Assembly (NCBI GenBank): GCA_902779455.1
Contig: CACZBS010000001.1
Coordinates: 1 to 64,000 of the forward strand
DNA: 64,000 nucleotides
Source: an uncultured Prevotellaceae bacterium
GTDB lineage: Bacteria > Bacteroidota > Bacteroidia > Bacteroidales > Bacteroidaceae
Reading direction: 5' to 3'
Shown here: positions 33,496 through 42,120 of the stretch, in pieces
How the letters are laid out: every line of letters starts with the position of its first letter
How positions within the stretch are numbered: position 1 is the first letter of the stretch
The notes under the pieces: generated by a model
What the model saw: the letters and a program-made list of their open reading frames with translations, nothing else
Told to the model about the DNA's origin: nothing
The model's database searches: none
Position numbers and translations under genes: made by a program

Positions 33496-35835
33496 TCAAA
33501 CGATAGATGTTGATTTTCTTGATGTCAGTCTGACGGTCTTCTGCTGTCCGTTGATGTTGACCGTGACGGTCTGGTCAGTCTTTGAGCGCAGCACGGCCTT
33601 CACCACGCGGCCATCCTTCCAGCTGAAGTCAGCCTCGATGCCGCCCCGCGCGCAGATGCCGCGCACGCTGCCCGACGGCCATGCCGAGGGGAGGGCAGGG
33701 AGGAAGTGTAGAGTGCGCTCTCCACTTGAGAGCAGCATCTCGCAGATGCCGGCGACGGCGGCCTCAGTGGCGTCGAACGAGAAGATGTCGCTCTCGGCCC
33801 CCGCAATGCCGGCCGGGGAGACGGTCATGAGGTTTTCGCGCATAAATCCCGTGTAGAGACCTGTGAGGGATTCGTAAGCCTTGTCGCCTTGGTGCAGGCG
33901 GGCATAGAAATTGATGTTGCTGCCGCGCGTCCACTCGGTGTCCTCCCAGTTGGGATGCGACTCCTGATTGCTCAGGAAGGTGGCACATGCATTGGCCAGC
34001 TCTGGTGTCGACTCCGGCGTGATGTGACCAAAAGGATAGAGGGCCAGCAGATGGGCGGCATGTCGATGCGATGGGTCGGCCCGTCCCACGTCGAGCAGCC
34101 ACTCGGCGAGTTCTCCGTTGCTGAGCACCCGATACGGAGGCAACCGCTTGATGTCGCGCTCCAGCCGGGCCCGGAAGTCGGCGTCGACGTCGAGGATGCG
34201 GCTGGCCTCGATGCAGGCGTGATAGATCTCGCGGATGGTGGCCAGGTCGCAGGTGGGCATCATCGAGAGCGAGTAGCTCTGTCCGTCCTCACCACGGAAG
34301 GCATTCTCGGGCGAGATGCTGGGACCGGAGAGCAGCCAGCCCGTGCGCGGATCCTCGACCATGTAGTCGACGAAGAACTGGGCCGTCTCCTTGAGCAGCG
34401 GATAGCCCGTCTGGCGCAGGTATTCGCTGTCCTGAGTGAACTCATAGTGCGTCCAGAGGTGCGTGGCGAGCCATGCGCCGGCCGTCACGTTGAGGGCCCA
34501 ATTGAGCGAGTTGCCCGGTGCCGTGTCGCCCCAGACGTTGTTGATTGTATGCGTCACCCATCCGCCGCAGCCGTAGAGTTTGCGGGCTGTGTCGTGACCA
34601 TACTTGGCCAGCAGGGCGATGTAGCCGAAGATCGGTGTGTTCGTCTCGCTGAGGTTGGCGATGTTGGCACTCCAATAGTTTTGCTGGATATTGATGTCGA
34701 GATGGTAGTCGCACGTCCATGGCATGTTGCAGGCCAGATTGTCGTTCCAGACGCCCTGCAGGTTGCTTGGCAGGGGAGAATTTTCGCGTGAGGAACTGAT
34801 CTGCATATAGCGGCCGTACTGGAAGAAAAGGGCGTCGAAGGCGGGGTTCGACAGCCCATTGTGGGCCTCGGCGAACATCTGGTCGGTCGTCGTAGCGTGG
34901 CTGCTGTTGGGACCCAGGTCAATGTTCATACGACGGAACAGCCGTTGATAGTCGCGCGTGTGGGCGTTCTTCAGTTGGTCAAACGATTTAGAGGCGGCCT
35001 GACGGACGGTCTGATAGCACTGCTCACGATAGCGCAGGTTCTGGAAATCGGTGCGAAGGTCGAAGATGATGGTCAGCTGCGTAGCGCCGCGCACGGCCAG
35101 ATGGTCGCCCTCGGGCGTGACCCTGCCGCCGGCGTCGGTCGTGGCACTAAGCATGCCGCGGAAGCGCACACCGCCCTCGCCGAACTTGTCGAAGCGGGCG
35201 TCGCCGACGATGTCGAGCATGCCAGGCTGAGTCTCGACGACGGCATGGCGCAGCAGGTCCATCGAGATGTCAACATTGATGGCACCGCGGTGCGAGGCCT
35301 TGTAGCTGACGGCCAGCACCTGGTCGGGGTTCGAACAGAGGTATTCGCGGCTGAAGACCGTCCCGTTGTTAGTATAATGAACGCGGGCAATGGCCTCGTC
35401 GAGCGACAGCTCGCGGGCGTAGTTCGTGGCCCCGCCGTCAGGGCCGTCGACCGACTGGATGACGATGGCGCCCAAGGGCAGGTTGGTGCCGAAGGAGCGG
35501 CCGTGACCGTTCATCGATCGCCATCCCATTTCGTTGCCCAGCTTATAGTCGCCGTTGAGGAAGGCACTGCGGATCTCGCGCAGACGGTCGGGCCCCAGCA
35601 TGTTGTTGCAGTCAGGGTCGGGCTGTCCGCTCCAGAGGGTCAGCTCGCTCAGGGCGATGGTCTCCCGCTGCGTGCCGCCGTAGACCATGGCTCCCAGTCG
35701 GCCGTTGCCCAGCGGGAGCGATCCCATCCAGGTCTGTGAGGGCTGTTCGTAGCGGAGGGTGAGGTCGGCGGCCGTGGCGCCCGTAGTGAGAGCGAGAGCG
35801 AAAAGAACGGTTGCGAATAGTCTGAAATGTTTCAT
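33496..35835 (-). CDS. GH95 alpha-L-fucosidase / alpha-L-galactosidase
   Basis: A 779-residue secreted product. GH95 marks: WMGSLPLGNGRLGAMVYGG (36-54), ELTLWSG, the (alpha/alpha)6 barrel with NLQGVWNDN (358-366) and YHLDINIQQNYW (377-388), SPENAFRG, and RGSNINFYARLHQGDKAY. The usual Asn-x-Asn pair at the catalytic site reads Asp380-Ile-Asn382 here. Family members cleave alpha-1,2-L-fucose, and some cleave L-galactose from complex xylan or xyloglucan. It is first in the five-gene minus-strand operon, under the shared bidirectional promoter with the SusC operon. Confidence 0.92.
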   Translation of the reverse strand: MKHFRLFATVLFALALTTGATAADLTLRYEQPSQTWMGSLPLGNGRLGAMVYGGTQRETIALSELTLWSGQPDPDCNNMLGPDRLREIRSAFLNGDYKLGNEMGWRSMNGHGRSFGTNLPLGAIVIQSVDGPDGGATNYARELSLDEAIARVHYTNNGTVFSREYLCSNPDQVLAVSYKASHRGAINVDISMDLLRHAVVETQPGMLDIVGDARFDKFGEGGVRFRGMLSATTDAGGRVTPEGDHLAVRGATQLTIIFDLRTDFQNLRYREQCYQTVRQAASKSFDQLKNAHTRDYQRLFRRMNIDLGPNSSHATTTDQMFAEAHNGLSNPAFDALFFQYGRYMQISSSRENSPLPSNLQGVWNDNLACNMPWTCDYHLDINIQQNYWSANIANLSETNTPIFGYIALLAKYGHDTARKLYGCGGWVTHTINNVWGDTAPGNSLNWALNVTAGAWLATHLWTHYEFTQDSEYLRQTGYPLLKETAQFFVDYMVEDPRTGWLLSGPSISPENAFRGEDGQSYSLSMMPTCDLATIREIYHACIEASRILDVDADFRARLERDIKRLPPYRVLSNGELAEWLLDVGRADPSHRHAAHLLALYPFGHITPESTPELANACATFLSNQESHPNWEDTEWTRGSNINFYARLHQGDKAYESLTGLYTGFMRENLMTVSPAGIAGAESDIFSFDATEAAVAGICEMLLSSGERTLHFLPALPSAWPSGSVRGICARGGIEADFSWKDGRVVKAVLRSKTDQTVTVNINGQQKTVRLTSRKSTSIV

Positions 35836-35865
35836 GACGGAACAGTGTTGTTATTGGTTTCGTTG

Positions 35866-35873
35866 CAAAAGTA
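35866..35873 (-). promoter_or_regulatory. -7 box of the GH95 operon
   Basis: TACTTTTG on the minus strand, 30 bases before the GH95 start, without a -33 TTTG. The operator core facing it ends 72 bp upstream. Confidence 0.5.
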
Positions 35874-35910
35874 CTAAATATTGCGCGAAAGGCCGAGCCG
35901 TAGGGGCGGC

Positions 35911-35967
35911 ATAAAATGTAAGAAATGTTTCATTCCTGCGAGATTTGCGACATTCGTTACATTTTAT
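35911..35967. promoter_or_regulatory. Palindromic putative HTCS operator between divergent operons
   Basis: ATAAAATGTAAGAAATGT (35911-35928) and ACATTCGTTACATTTTAT (35950-35967) are inverted copies matching at 16 of 18 positions. The right arm contains the GAATGTCGCA core read leftwards. The outer edges are 37 and 36 bp from the two -7 boxes, so the site is nearly centred between both promoters. Confidence 0.6.
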
Positions 35968-36003
35968 GGACGGAATAGGTGCGACACATATTATATTTAT
36001 TAT

Positions 36004-36011
36004 TACCTTTG
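36004..36011 (+). promoter_or_regulatory. -7 box of the FAS1-SusC-SusD operon
   Basis: TACCTTTG fits TAnnTTTG, 34 bases before the start at 36046. No -33 TTTG. The facing operator half (AAATGTTTCA, 35923-35932) ends 71 bp upstream. Confidence 0.55.
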
Positions 36012-36045
36012 CCATCCGAAACAATCGATAAACTAACCTGATTAA

Positions 36046-38601
36046 ATGAAACGTTTTCAACAGAAACTTACTCGCTGGTCAGCGCCGCTCCTCGGAGTGT
36101 TGCTCATGGGAGGACTCGCCGCTTCGTGCTCGAAGGACTATGAGTACGAGAAGCGTGAACCCGATTTCCTCGGTGCGAGCATATACGACTACCTGAAGGC
36201 GGAGGGCGGCTTCACTAACTATCTGCGACTGGTCGACGACCTGAACTACGGGCGCGTGCTGCAGCTGACAGGCTCGAAGACCGTGTTTCCAGCCCGCGAC
36301 GAGGCATGGCAGCGCTTCTTTCAGGGGCAGAATCCCTACGGCGTCCACGCTTATGAGGAGCTGACGGCTGCCCAGAAGCGTTGCCTGCTCAATGCCAGCA
36401 CCGTCAACATGGCCTATCTGGCCTATATGCTGGCCAACACGGGCGACGCCGAGAGCCAGAGCGGCGAGGGCACAGCCGTGAGGCGTGCCACCCAGTACAC
36501 CTATTTGGACAGTATCCAGTTCTGTCAGGACAACCGCCAGTTTGAAGCACCCTTCTGGAAAAAATACCAAAACACGGGCGGCCTGCGGCTGGTAGACGAC
36601 GAGAGCGACACCTACATGGTTCACTTTACTCCGCAGCACACGGCGGCCAACAAGATTCCGACGGAGGACCTCTCGCTGGTGCTCGGTCAGGACTACGACC
36701 CCCTGGGACTCTACATCAACGGCTCGCACGTCGACAAGCAGGACGTGACCTGCAAGAACGGCTACGTCCACGTGATGCACGACGTGTTGACGCCCCTGCA
36801 GCCAATGAGCCAGGTCATCGCCCGCGAGCCTCAGATGAGCCTGTTCGCCCGGCTGATGGAACGCTTCAGCGCTCCATATTATAACAGCACGGTGACTGAC
36901 GCCGTCCACCATCTCTACGACGGCTCCGACGCCACGCGCCCCCTCATAAGCGACTCCGTCTTCACCAAACATTACTTCACCGAGACACGACCGCACGACC
37001 CCGACGGCAACGACATGACCAACTACGGACTGCTCTACTTCGACCCCTCGCAGAACAGCTACGGCGGACTGCAGGACATGGGCGTCATGTTCGTACCAAC
37101 CGACGAGGCCATGCAGCAGTATATCAACGGCGGCAAAGGCTCTTACCTGAAAGATGCCTATGGCAATTGGGACAACGTGCCGACGCCGCTCGTGGCCCTC
37201 TTCGTGAAGAACCATCAGAAGAAGTCGTTCATGACCTCGCTGCCCTCGATGTGGCCGACGATGAACGACGAGTCGTCGTTTGCCATGCACGTCGACCGAA
37301 GCGATGTCGTCGCTTCCTACGTCGCCGGCAACGGCGTGGTCTATATGACCAATAAGGTCTATCCACCCATCGACTATCAGAGCGTCTATGCCTCGGTGAT
37401 GACCAATGCCGGGACGCGCATCATGAACTGGGCCCTGCAGGACCGCGAGATGAAGTTCTATCTCTACCTGCGCTCCATGGAGAACATGTATAACCTGCTG
37501 GTGCCCACCGACGAAGCCCTGCTGAACTACCGCGACCCCGTCAGTTGGGCCAAGGGCAAGACGCAGCGCGAGATCTGGGCATTCAAATATGACGAGACGC
37601 GCGACAATCCTGTGACGGCCGATGTCTTCAGCGTCAACGACGACGGCACCCGGGGCGAACTGCTGCGCAACATCGACGACCAGGCGCTGCTGCGCAACCG
37701 CCTCTATGACATCTGCGACCGCCACATCATCGTCGGCACAAAGGACGACGAAGGCCGCATGGGTGGCTACGTCGACGACGGCACACGCCACTACTATCAG
37801 TCGAAGGGTGGCTCCACGATTCGTGTCGAGGGGGTAGGGCAGCAGATGATGGCTCAGGGCGGTGGCGACATGGAGCAAAACGTGCCGCAGGCCCGCCAGG
37901 TGAGTCGCTACGATGCCGACAATGGCCGTTGCTACATCATCGACCGCATCCTGCAAGACCCAACAAACTCGGTTTACACCAACTTGCAGCAACATCCCGA
38001 GTTCTCCAGGTTCTTCGAACTCCTGAATGGTAACGACATGGTGTTCCGGATGTTTGAGAACGACCCGGAGATCAAGAGCATATTTACACTTAACCGCACG
38101 TCGCAGTCGAGCGGACTGGGCAATGTGGTCTCCTCGTTCGGCAATTTCCAGTACACCGTGCTCGTGCCAACGAATGAGGCCGTCGACGAAGCCTTCCGCA
38201 ACGACCCGTCGCTTCATACGTGGGACGAGATTGCCGCTCAGATGGACAACCCCACCTTGCAGCGCAGTTGGTCAGTCAGGCTGATGCGCTTCCTGCAGTA
38301 TCACTTTGTCGATAATTCTACCTACGTTGACGACCAGCCATTCCCGGCTCTGACTTACGAGACGGCCGCCCGCACGGATGCCGGCCGATTCCAGAAGCTC
38401 ACCGTCAGCGGCGACGGGCAGAACCTGACCTTCACCGACGGGCATGGCCACGAGGCCCATGTGGTGAAGACGCCCGGCCTATACAACCTGCAGAGCCGCG
38501 ACTTCATCGTCAACTCGAGCGACTACCGCACAGCCACACAGATCGTCTCGTCGTCGCAATCTGTCATTCATCTCATCGATTGTGCCTTAATCCCTGAATA
38601 A
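36046..38601 (+). CDS. Large multi-FAS1 lipoprotein, first gene of the SusCD operon
   Basis: An 851-residue lipoprotein (cysteine after GLAAS near 28). Four fasciclin-type domains can be traced by their paired motifs: about 35-260 (YVHVMHDVLTPL), 330-470 (VMFVPTDEAMQQY), 485-640 (LLVPTDEALLNY, GRCYIIDRIL) and 650-851 (VLVPTNEAVDEA, VIHLIDCALIPE). It precedes SusC by 4 bases. By position it is a candidate surface glycan-binding or scaffolding protein of the importer. No enzyme motif seen. Confidence 0.8.
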   Translation: MKRFQQKLTRWSAPLLGVLLMGGLAASCSKDYEYEKREPDFLGASIYDYLKAEGGFTNYLRLVDDLNYGRVLQLTGSKTVFPARDEAWQRFFQGQNPYGVHAYEELTAAQKRCLLNASTVNMAYLAYMLANTGDAESQSGEGTAVRRATQYTYLDSIQFCQDNRQFEAPFWKKYQNTGGLRLVDDESDTYMVHFTPQHTAANKIPTEDLSLVLGQDYDPLGLYINGSHVDKQDVTCKNGYVHVMHDVLTPLQPMSQVIAREPQMSLFARLMERFSAPYYNSTVTDAVHHLYDGSDATRPLISDSVFTKHYFTETRPHDPDGNDMTNYGLLYFDPSQNSYGGLQDMGVMFVPTDEAMQQYINGGKGSYLKDAYGNWDNVPTPLVALFVKNHQKKSFMTSLPSMWPTMNDESSFAMHVDRSDVVASYVAGNGVVYMTNKVYPPIDYQSVYASVMTNAGTRIMNWALQDREMKFYLYLRSMENMYNLLVPTDEALLNYRDPVSWAKGKTQREIWAFKYDETRDNPVTADVFSVNDDGTRGELLRNIDDQALLRNRLYDICDRHIIVGTKDDEGRMGGYVDDGTRHYYQSKGGSTIRVEGVGQQMMAQGGGDMEQNVPQARQVSRYDADNGRCYIIDRILQDPTNSVYTNLQQHPEFSRFFELLNGNDMVFRMFENDPEIKSIFTLNRTSQSSGLGNVVSSFGNFQYTVLVPTNEAVDEAFRNDPSLHTWDEIAAQMDNPTLQRSWSVRLMRFLQYHFVDNSTYVDDQPFPALTYETAARTDAGRFQKLTVSGDGQNLTFTDGHGHEAHVVKTPGLYNLQSRDFIVNSSDYRTATQIVSSSQSVIHLIDCALIPE

Positions 38602-38605
38602 GCCA

Positions 38606-41600
38606 ATGAAACGTCTTCTATTCACTCTCCTCTGTTCACTATTCATAAGCGGCCTGTCCGCGCAGACGATGATTACCGGTCATGTCACGTCACCCGACGG
38701 TGAGTGCATCGGCGCCAGCGTCGTCGAGCAGGACAAGACGGGGCGCATCGTCTCGTCGGCTGTCACCGATTTCAATGGCGACTTTTCGCTGCAGGTGAAG
38801 AACACCGACAACACGCTGAAGATTTCTTACGTTGGCTGTCGGGCGCAGACCTTGCCCATCCGCGAACGCCGCCGCTTCGTCGTCCAGCTGAAGGACAACT
38901 CGCAGGCCATCGCCGAGGTCCAGGTGCGAGGTAAGCGCCGCACTGGCGATTCGGGATTCAACGTCCCCGTGCGTGAGCTCTCAGGTGCGCAGCAGACCAT
39001 CTCGATGAAAGCCTTCGAGGGCATGTCCGTAGCTTCGGTCGACGATGCCCTGCAGGGCCGCATCGCCGGTCTCGACATCGTGGCCAACTCGGGCGACCTG
39101 GGCTCAGGCTCGTCGCTCCGCGTTCGCGGCACCACGTCGATCAACTCCAACTCCGAGCCACTCATCCTGCTCAACGACATCCCCTTTGACTCGCAGATCG
39201 ATGCCTCGTTCGACTACAACACGGCCTCGAACGACCAGTTTGCCACGCTGCTCAACATCTCGCCCGAGGACATCGAGGAAATCACCGTGCTCAAGGATGG
39301 CGCCGCCTGTGCCATCTGGGGTGCCCGCGGTGCCAACGGCATCATCTCGATCAAAACGAAGAAAGGCGTCACGGGCCCCACACGTGTCACCTACAGCTAC
39401 CGCCTCTCGGGCAACTGGCAGCCCCGCGGCATGAAGATGCTCAATGGCGACGACTACACGATGCTCATGAAGCAGGCATACTTCAACCGCAACATGGACG
39501 AGCAGGAGTCAGACATTCCCGAGTTCAACTATGACCCGAACTTCTCGGAGTATGAACAGTATAACAACAATACCGACTGGGTGAAGGAGGTCTCGCAGAT
39601 GGGCTGGACTCACGATCACTCGCTCTCCATCAGCGGCGGTGGACAGAAGGCGCGTTTCCGCGCCTCGCTGGGCTACTACAACCAGACGGGCACCGTCATT
39701 GAGCAACGCCTGGACCGCTTCTCCACCCGCATGAATCTGGAGTATCAGGTGTCCGATCGGCTGAAGTTCACCAGCGACTTCTCGATGACCTACACCAACA
39801 ACGACCGCAACTACGAGCAGTATTACCCCTCGACGGGCTCGAACATCGGACTGCTTGACGTGGCCTATCGTAAGTTGCCCAACGTGGGCATCTACCGTCA
39901 GGACGTCGACGGCCGCGACACCGATGTCTATTATAACATCCTGCCCTCGTCGGCCCTGAATTCCTCGCAGAAGGATCTCCTCAACCCCGTGGCCGTGGCC
40001 CATCTGGCCGAGAACGTGCAGAAGAACATGCGCATCATTCCCACGCTACGGCTGCAATACGACTTCATTGAGCCCACCGACCTGCAGCGCCTGCGCTACA
40101 ACGGCTACGTGACGTTCGACATCGAGAACTATAAGATCAACCGTTTCCTGCCGAAGAAGATTGTGCCGAGATCGTGGCTCGATGAATACGTCAACCGTAG
40201 CGAGGAACAAGAGAACGAGGGACTCTCCGTCATGACCGACCACAACCTGACGTGGATGCCCAACCTCGGCGAGGATCATTCGCTGATGCTCTACGGCTCA
40301 TGGCAGATGATCAGCGGCGCGTCGCAGAACCAGCGCTTCACCACCCACGGTTCACCCTCAGAGAGCATCACCGACGCCTCGGCCGGCGCCAACCTTCGCG
40401 ACCTGAACTCCGAGCAGGGCCAATGGCGCTCGATGGCCGTTCTGGGCCGCATGCACTATGCTTTTCAGGGCCGCTACATCCTCGACGCCACCATCCGCTG
40501 GGATGGAAGTACACGTTTCGGAACAGGCAACCGCTGGGGCATGTTCCCTTCCGTCTCGGGCAAGTGGATCATCTCCGACGAGCGGTTCATGAAGTCATTC
40601 GAGTCGTGGCTCTCCGAATTCTCGCTCCGTGCCGGCTGGGGCGTCACTGGCAATATGCCTGACCGCGAATACCTCTATTTCGCCCGCTACAACGGCTCAT
40701 GGTCGACGGGCGCCAGCAGCTATCTGGGCACGCCGACCATCAAACCCTCGTCGGTGAAACTGACCAACCTGAAGTGGGAGCGCTCCACGAGCATCAACGT
40801 GGGTCTGAACCTCGGACTCTTCGACGACCGATTCACGGCCGACCTCAACGTCTATCACCGTCGCACGGACGACATGCTTTTCCGAGACATGCGCATTCCC
40901 TCGTCGAGTGGCTTCACCCAGCTGAGCTACATCAATGCCGGCACGATGGACAACGACGGCTGGGAACTCAACATGAACACCACCAACCTGATCTCGTTCG
41001 GCCGCTTCGTGCTCGACCTGAACGCCAACTTCTCTAACTACAAGAACACCATCATCGCCCTCGACCCGAACGTGCTCGATTCCTACAACGGCGACTTCAA
41101 CTACTCCAATGGCAACTACCTGAGCCGCGTTCAGATCGACAACTCCTTCGGCTCCATCTATGGCCTGCGTTCACGGGGTGTCTATCAGTACGACAGGTAT
41201 AGCGCTACCGAGGTGACCGGCGTCAGCGGCCCCAATGCTCCCGTGGCCCGCGACAAGGATGGCGCCGTCGTCTTCGACAGCTTCGGCGAGCCAGTGCCCC
41301 TTTACTATGCTTACGGCACGACCAATGCCCGCCGGTTCCGCGGGGGCGACGCCGTTTACGATGACATCAACAGCGACGGCACCATCGACGAGCTCGACGT
41401 GGTCTACCTTGGCAACTGTAATCCCAAACTGAACGGCGGTTTCGGTTTCTCGCTGCGCTATAACAAGCGACTGTCGCTCAACTGCTTCTTCAACTTCCGT
41501 TACGGCAACAAGGTCATCAATTATGCCCGTATGTATGCCGAGAATATGTTTTCGAACGACAACCAGTGCGTCTCCGTCAACTGGCGATGGCGCAAGGACG

Positions 41601-41914
41601 GCGACCGGACCGATATGCCCCGTGCCCTCTATCAGGACGGCCGCAACTGGATGGGCTCCGACCGTTTTGTTGAGGACGGCTCGTTCCTCCGCTGGAAGCA
41701 GCTGACCCTGAACTATCAGATGGATCCCAAGCTGGTGAAGCAGGTCGGACTGAACAACGTCACCTTCTCGTTCACGCTCAACAACATCCTGACCTGGACC
41801 CGCTACTCGGGCGTCGACCCTGAGGTGGGCTATAACGCGCAGGGCATCTGTGCCGACTGGTCGAAGACCCCGCGCTCGAAATACTTCACGGCGGGCGTGA
41901 CAATAGGGTTGTAG
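38606..41914 (+). CDS. SusC-like TonB-dependent outer-membrane transporter (first pair)
   Basis: An 1102-residue product with signal peptide. A carboxypeptidase-regulatory-like domain (about 22-95, GHVTSPDGECIGASVVEQD) is followed by the plug (SSLRVRGTTSINSNSEPLILLND, shown here only as landmarks near 170-195; ITVLKDGAACAIWGARGANG near 225) and a 22-strand barrel. It imports oligosaccharides across the outer membrane using TonB energy, with SusD as the lid. Two GC-rich repeat units follow directly after the stop. Confidence 0.95.
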   Translation: MKRLLFTLLCSLFISGLSAQTMITGHVTSPDGECIGASVVEQDKTGRIVSSAVTDFNGDFSLQVKNTDNTLKISYVGCRAQTLPIRERRRFVVQLKDNSQAIAEVQVRGKRRTGDSGFNVPVRELSGAQQTISMKAFEGMSVASVDDALQGRIAGLDIVANSGDLGSGSSLRVRGTTSINSNSEPLILLNDIPFDSQIDASFDYNTASNDQFATLLNISPEDIEEITVLKDGAACAIWGARGANGIISIKTKKGVTGPTRVTYSYRLSGNWQPRGMKMLNGDDYTMLMKQAYFNRNMDEQESDIPEFNYDPNFSEYEQYNNNTDWVKEVSQMGWTHDHSLSISGGGQKARFRASLGYYNQTGTVIEQRLDRFSTRMNLEYQVSDRLKFTSDFSMTYTNNDRNYEQYYPSTGSNIGLLDVAYRKLPNVGIYRQDVDGRDTDVYYNILPSSALNSSQKDLLNPVAVAHLAENVQKNMRIIPTLRLQYDFIEPTDLQRLRYNGYVTFDIENYKINRFLPKKIVPRSWLDEYVNRSEEQENEGLSVMTDHNLTWMPNLGEDHSLMLYGSWQMISGASQNQRFTTHGSPSESITDASAGANLRDLNSEQGQWRSMAVLGRMHYAFQGRYILDATIRWDGSTRFGTGNRWGMFPSVSGKWIISDERFMKSFESWLSEFSLRAGWGVTGNMPDREYLYFARYNGSWSTGASSYLGTPTIKPSSVKLTNLKWERSTSINVGLNLGLFDDRFTADLNVYHRRTDDMLFRDMRIPSSSGFTQLSYINAGTMDNDGWELNMNTTNLISFGRFVLDLNANFSNYKNTIIALDPNVLDSYNGDFNYSNGNYLSRVQIDNSFGSIYGLRSRGVYQYDRYSATEVTGVSGPNAPVARDKDGAVVFDSFGEPVPLYYAYGTTNARRFRGGDAVYDDINSDGTIDELDVVYLGNCNPKLNGGFGFSLRYNKRLSLNCFFNFRYGNKVINYARMYAENMFSNDNQCVSVNWRWRKDGDRTDMPRALYQDGRNWMGSDRFVEDGSFLRWKQLTLNYQMDPKLVKQVGLNNVTFSFTLNNILTWTRYSGVDPEVGYNAQGICADWSKTPRSKYFTAGVTIGL

Positions 41915-41915
41915 G

Positions 41916-41946
41916 GCCCACCCCTAACCTCTCTCCAAGGGAAGAA
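41916..41946 (+). repeat. GC-rich palindromic unit, degenerate
   Basis: Begins right after the SusC stop and reads GGCCCACCCCTAACCTCTCT then CCAAGGGAAG. It sits head to tail with the first arm of the next cassette. Confidence 0.6.
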
Positions 41947-41947
41947 A

Positions 41948-42120
41948 GCCCACCCCTAACCCCTCCCCAAGGGAGGGGAATTGAGAATAGACTTGTTATA
42001 AATAATAAGGAATATATATGATGAAGTATCAATTAAGAATAAAAAAACAGACGAGAGCTGTAATGGCATGGCTCATGACTATCCTTGCTCCCCTCCCTTG
42101 GGGAGGAGTAGGGGGTGGGC
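41948..42120 (+). repeat. Inverted-repeat-bounded leader cassette, copy A
   Basis: Outer arms at 41948-41978 and 42090-42120 are inverted copies matching at about 28 of 31 positions. The AT-rich centre holds AATAATAAGGAATATAT, the ATG at 42018 and the signal peptide of the SusD gene. Copies B and C are nearly identical in the centre, while their host genes are GC-rich and unrelated in sequence after this point. Confidence 0.8.

Noticed and set aside
33398..33499. Longer N-terminus for the GH2 enzyme
   Set aside because: It runs through the intercistronic inverted repeat, and the ATG at 33397 gives a proper signal peptide.
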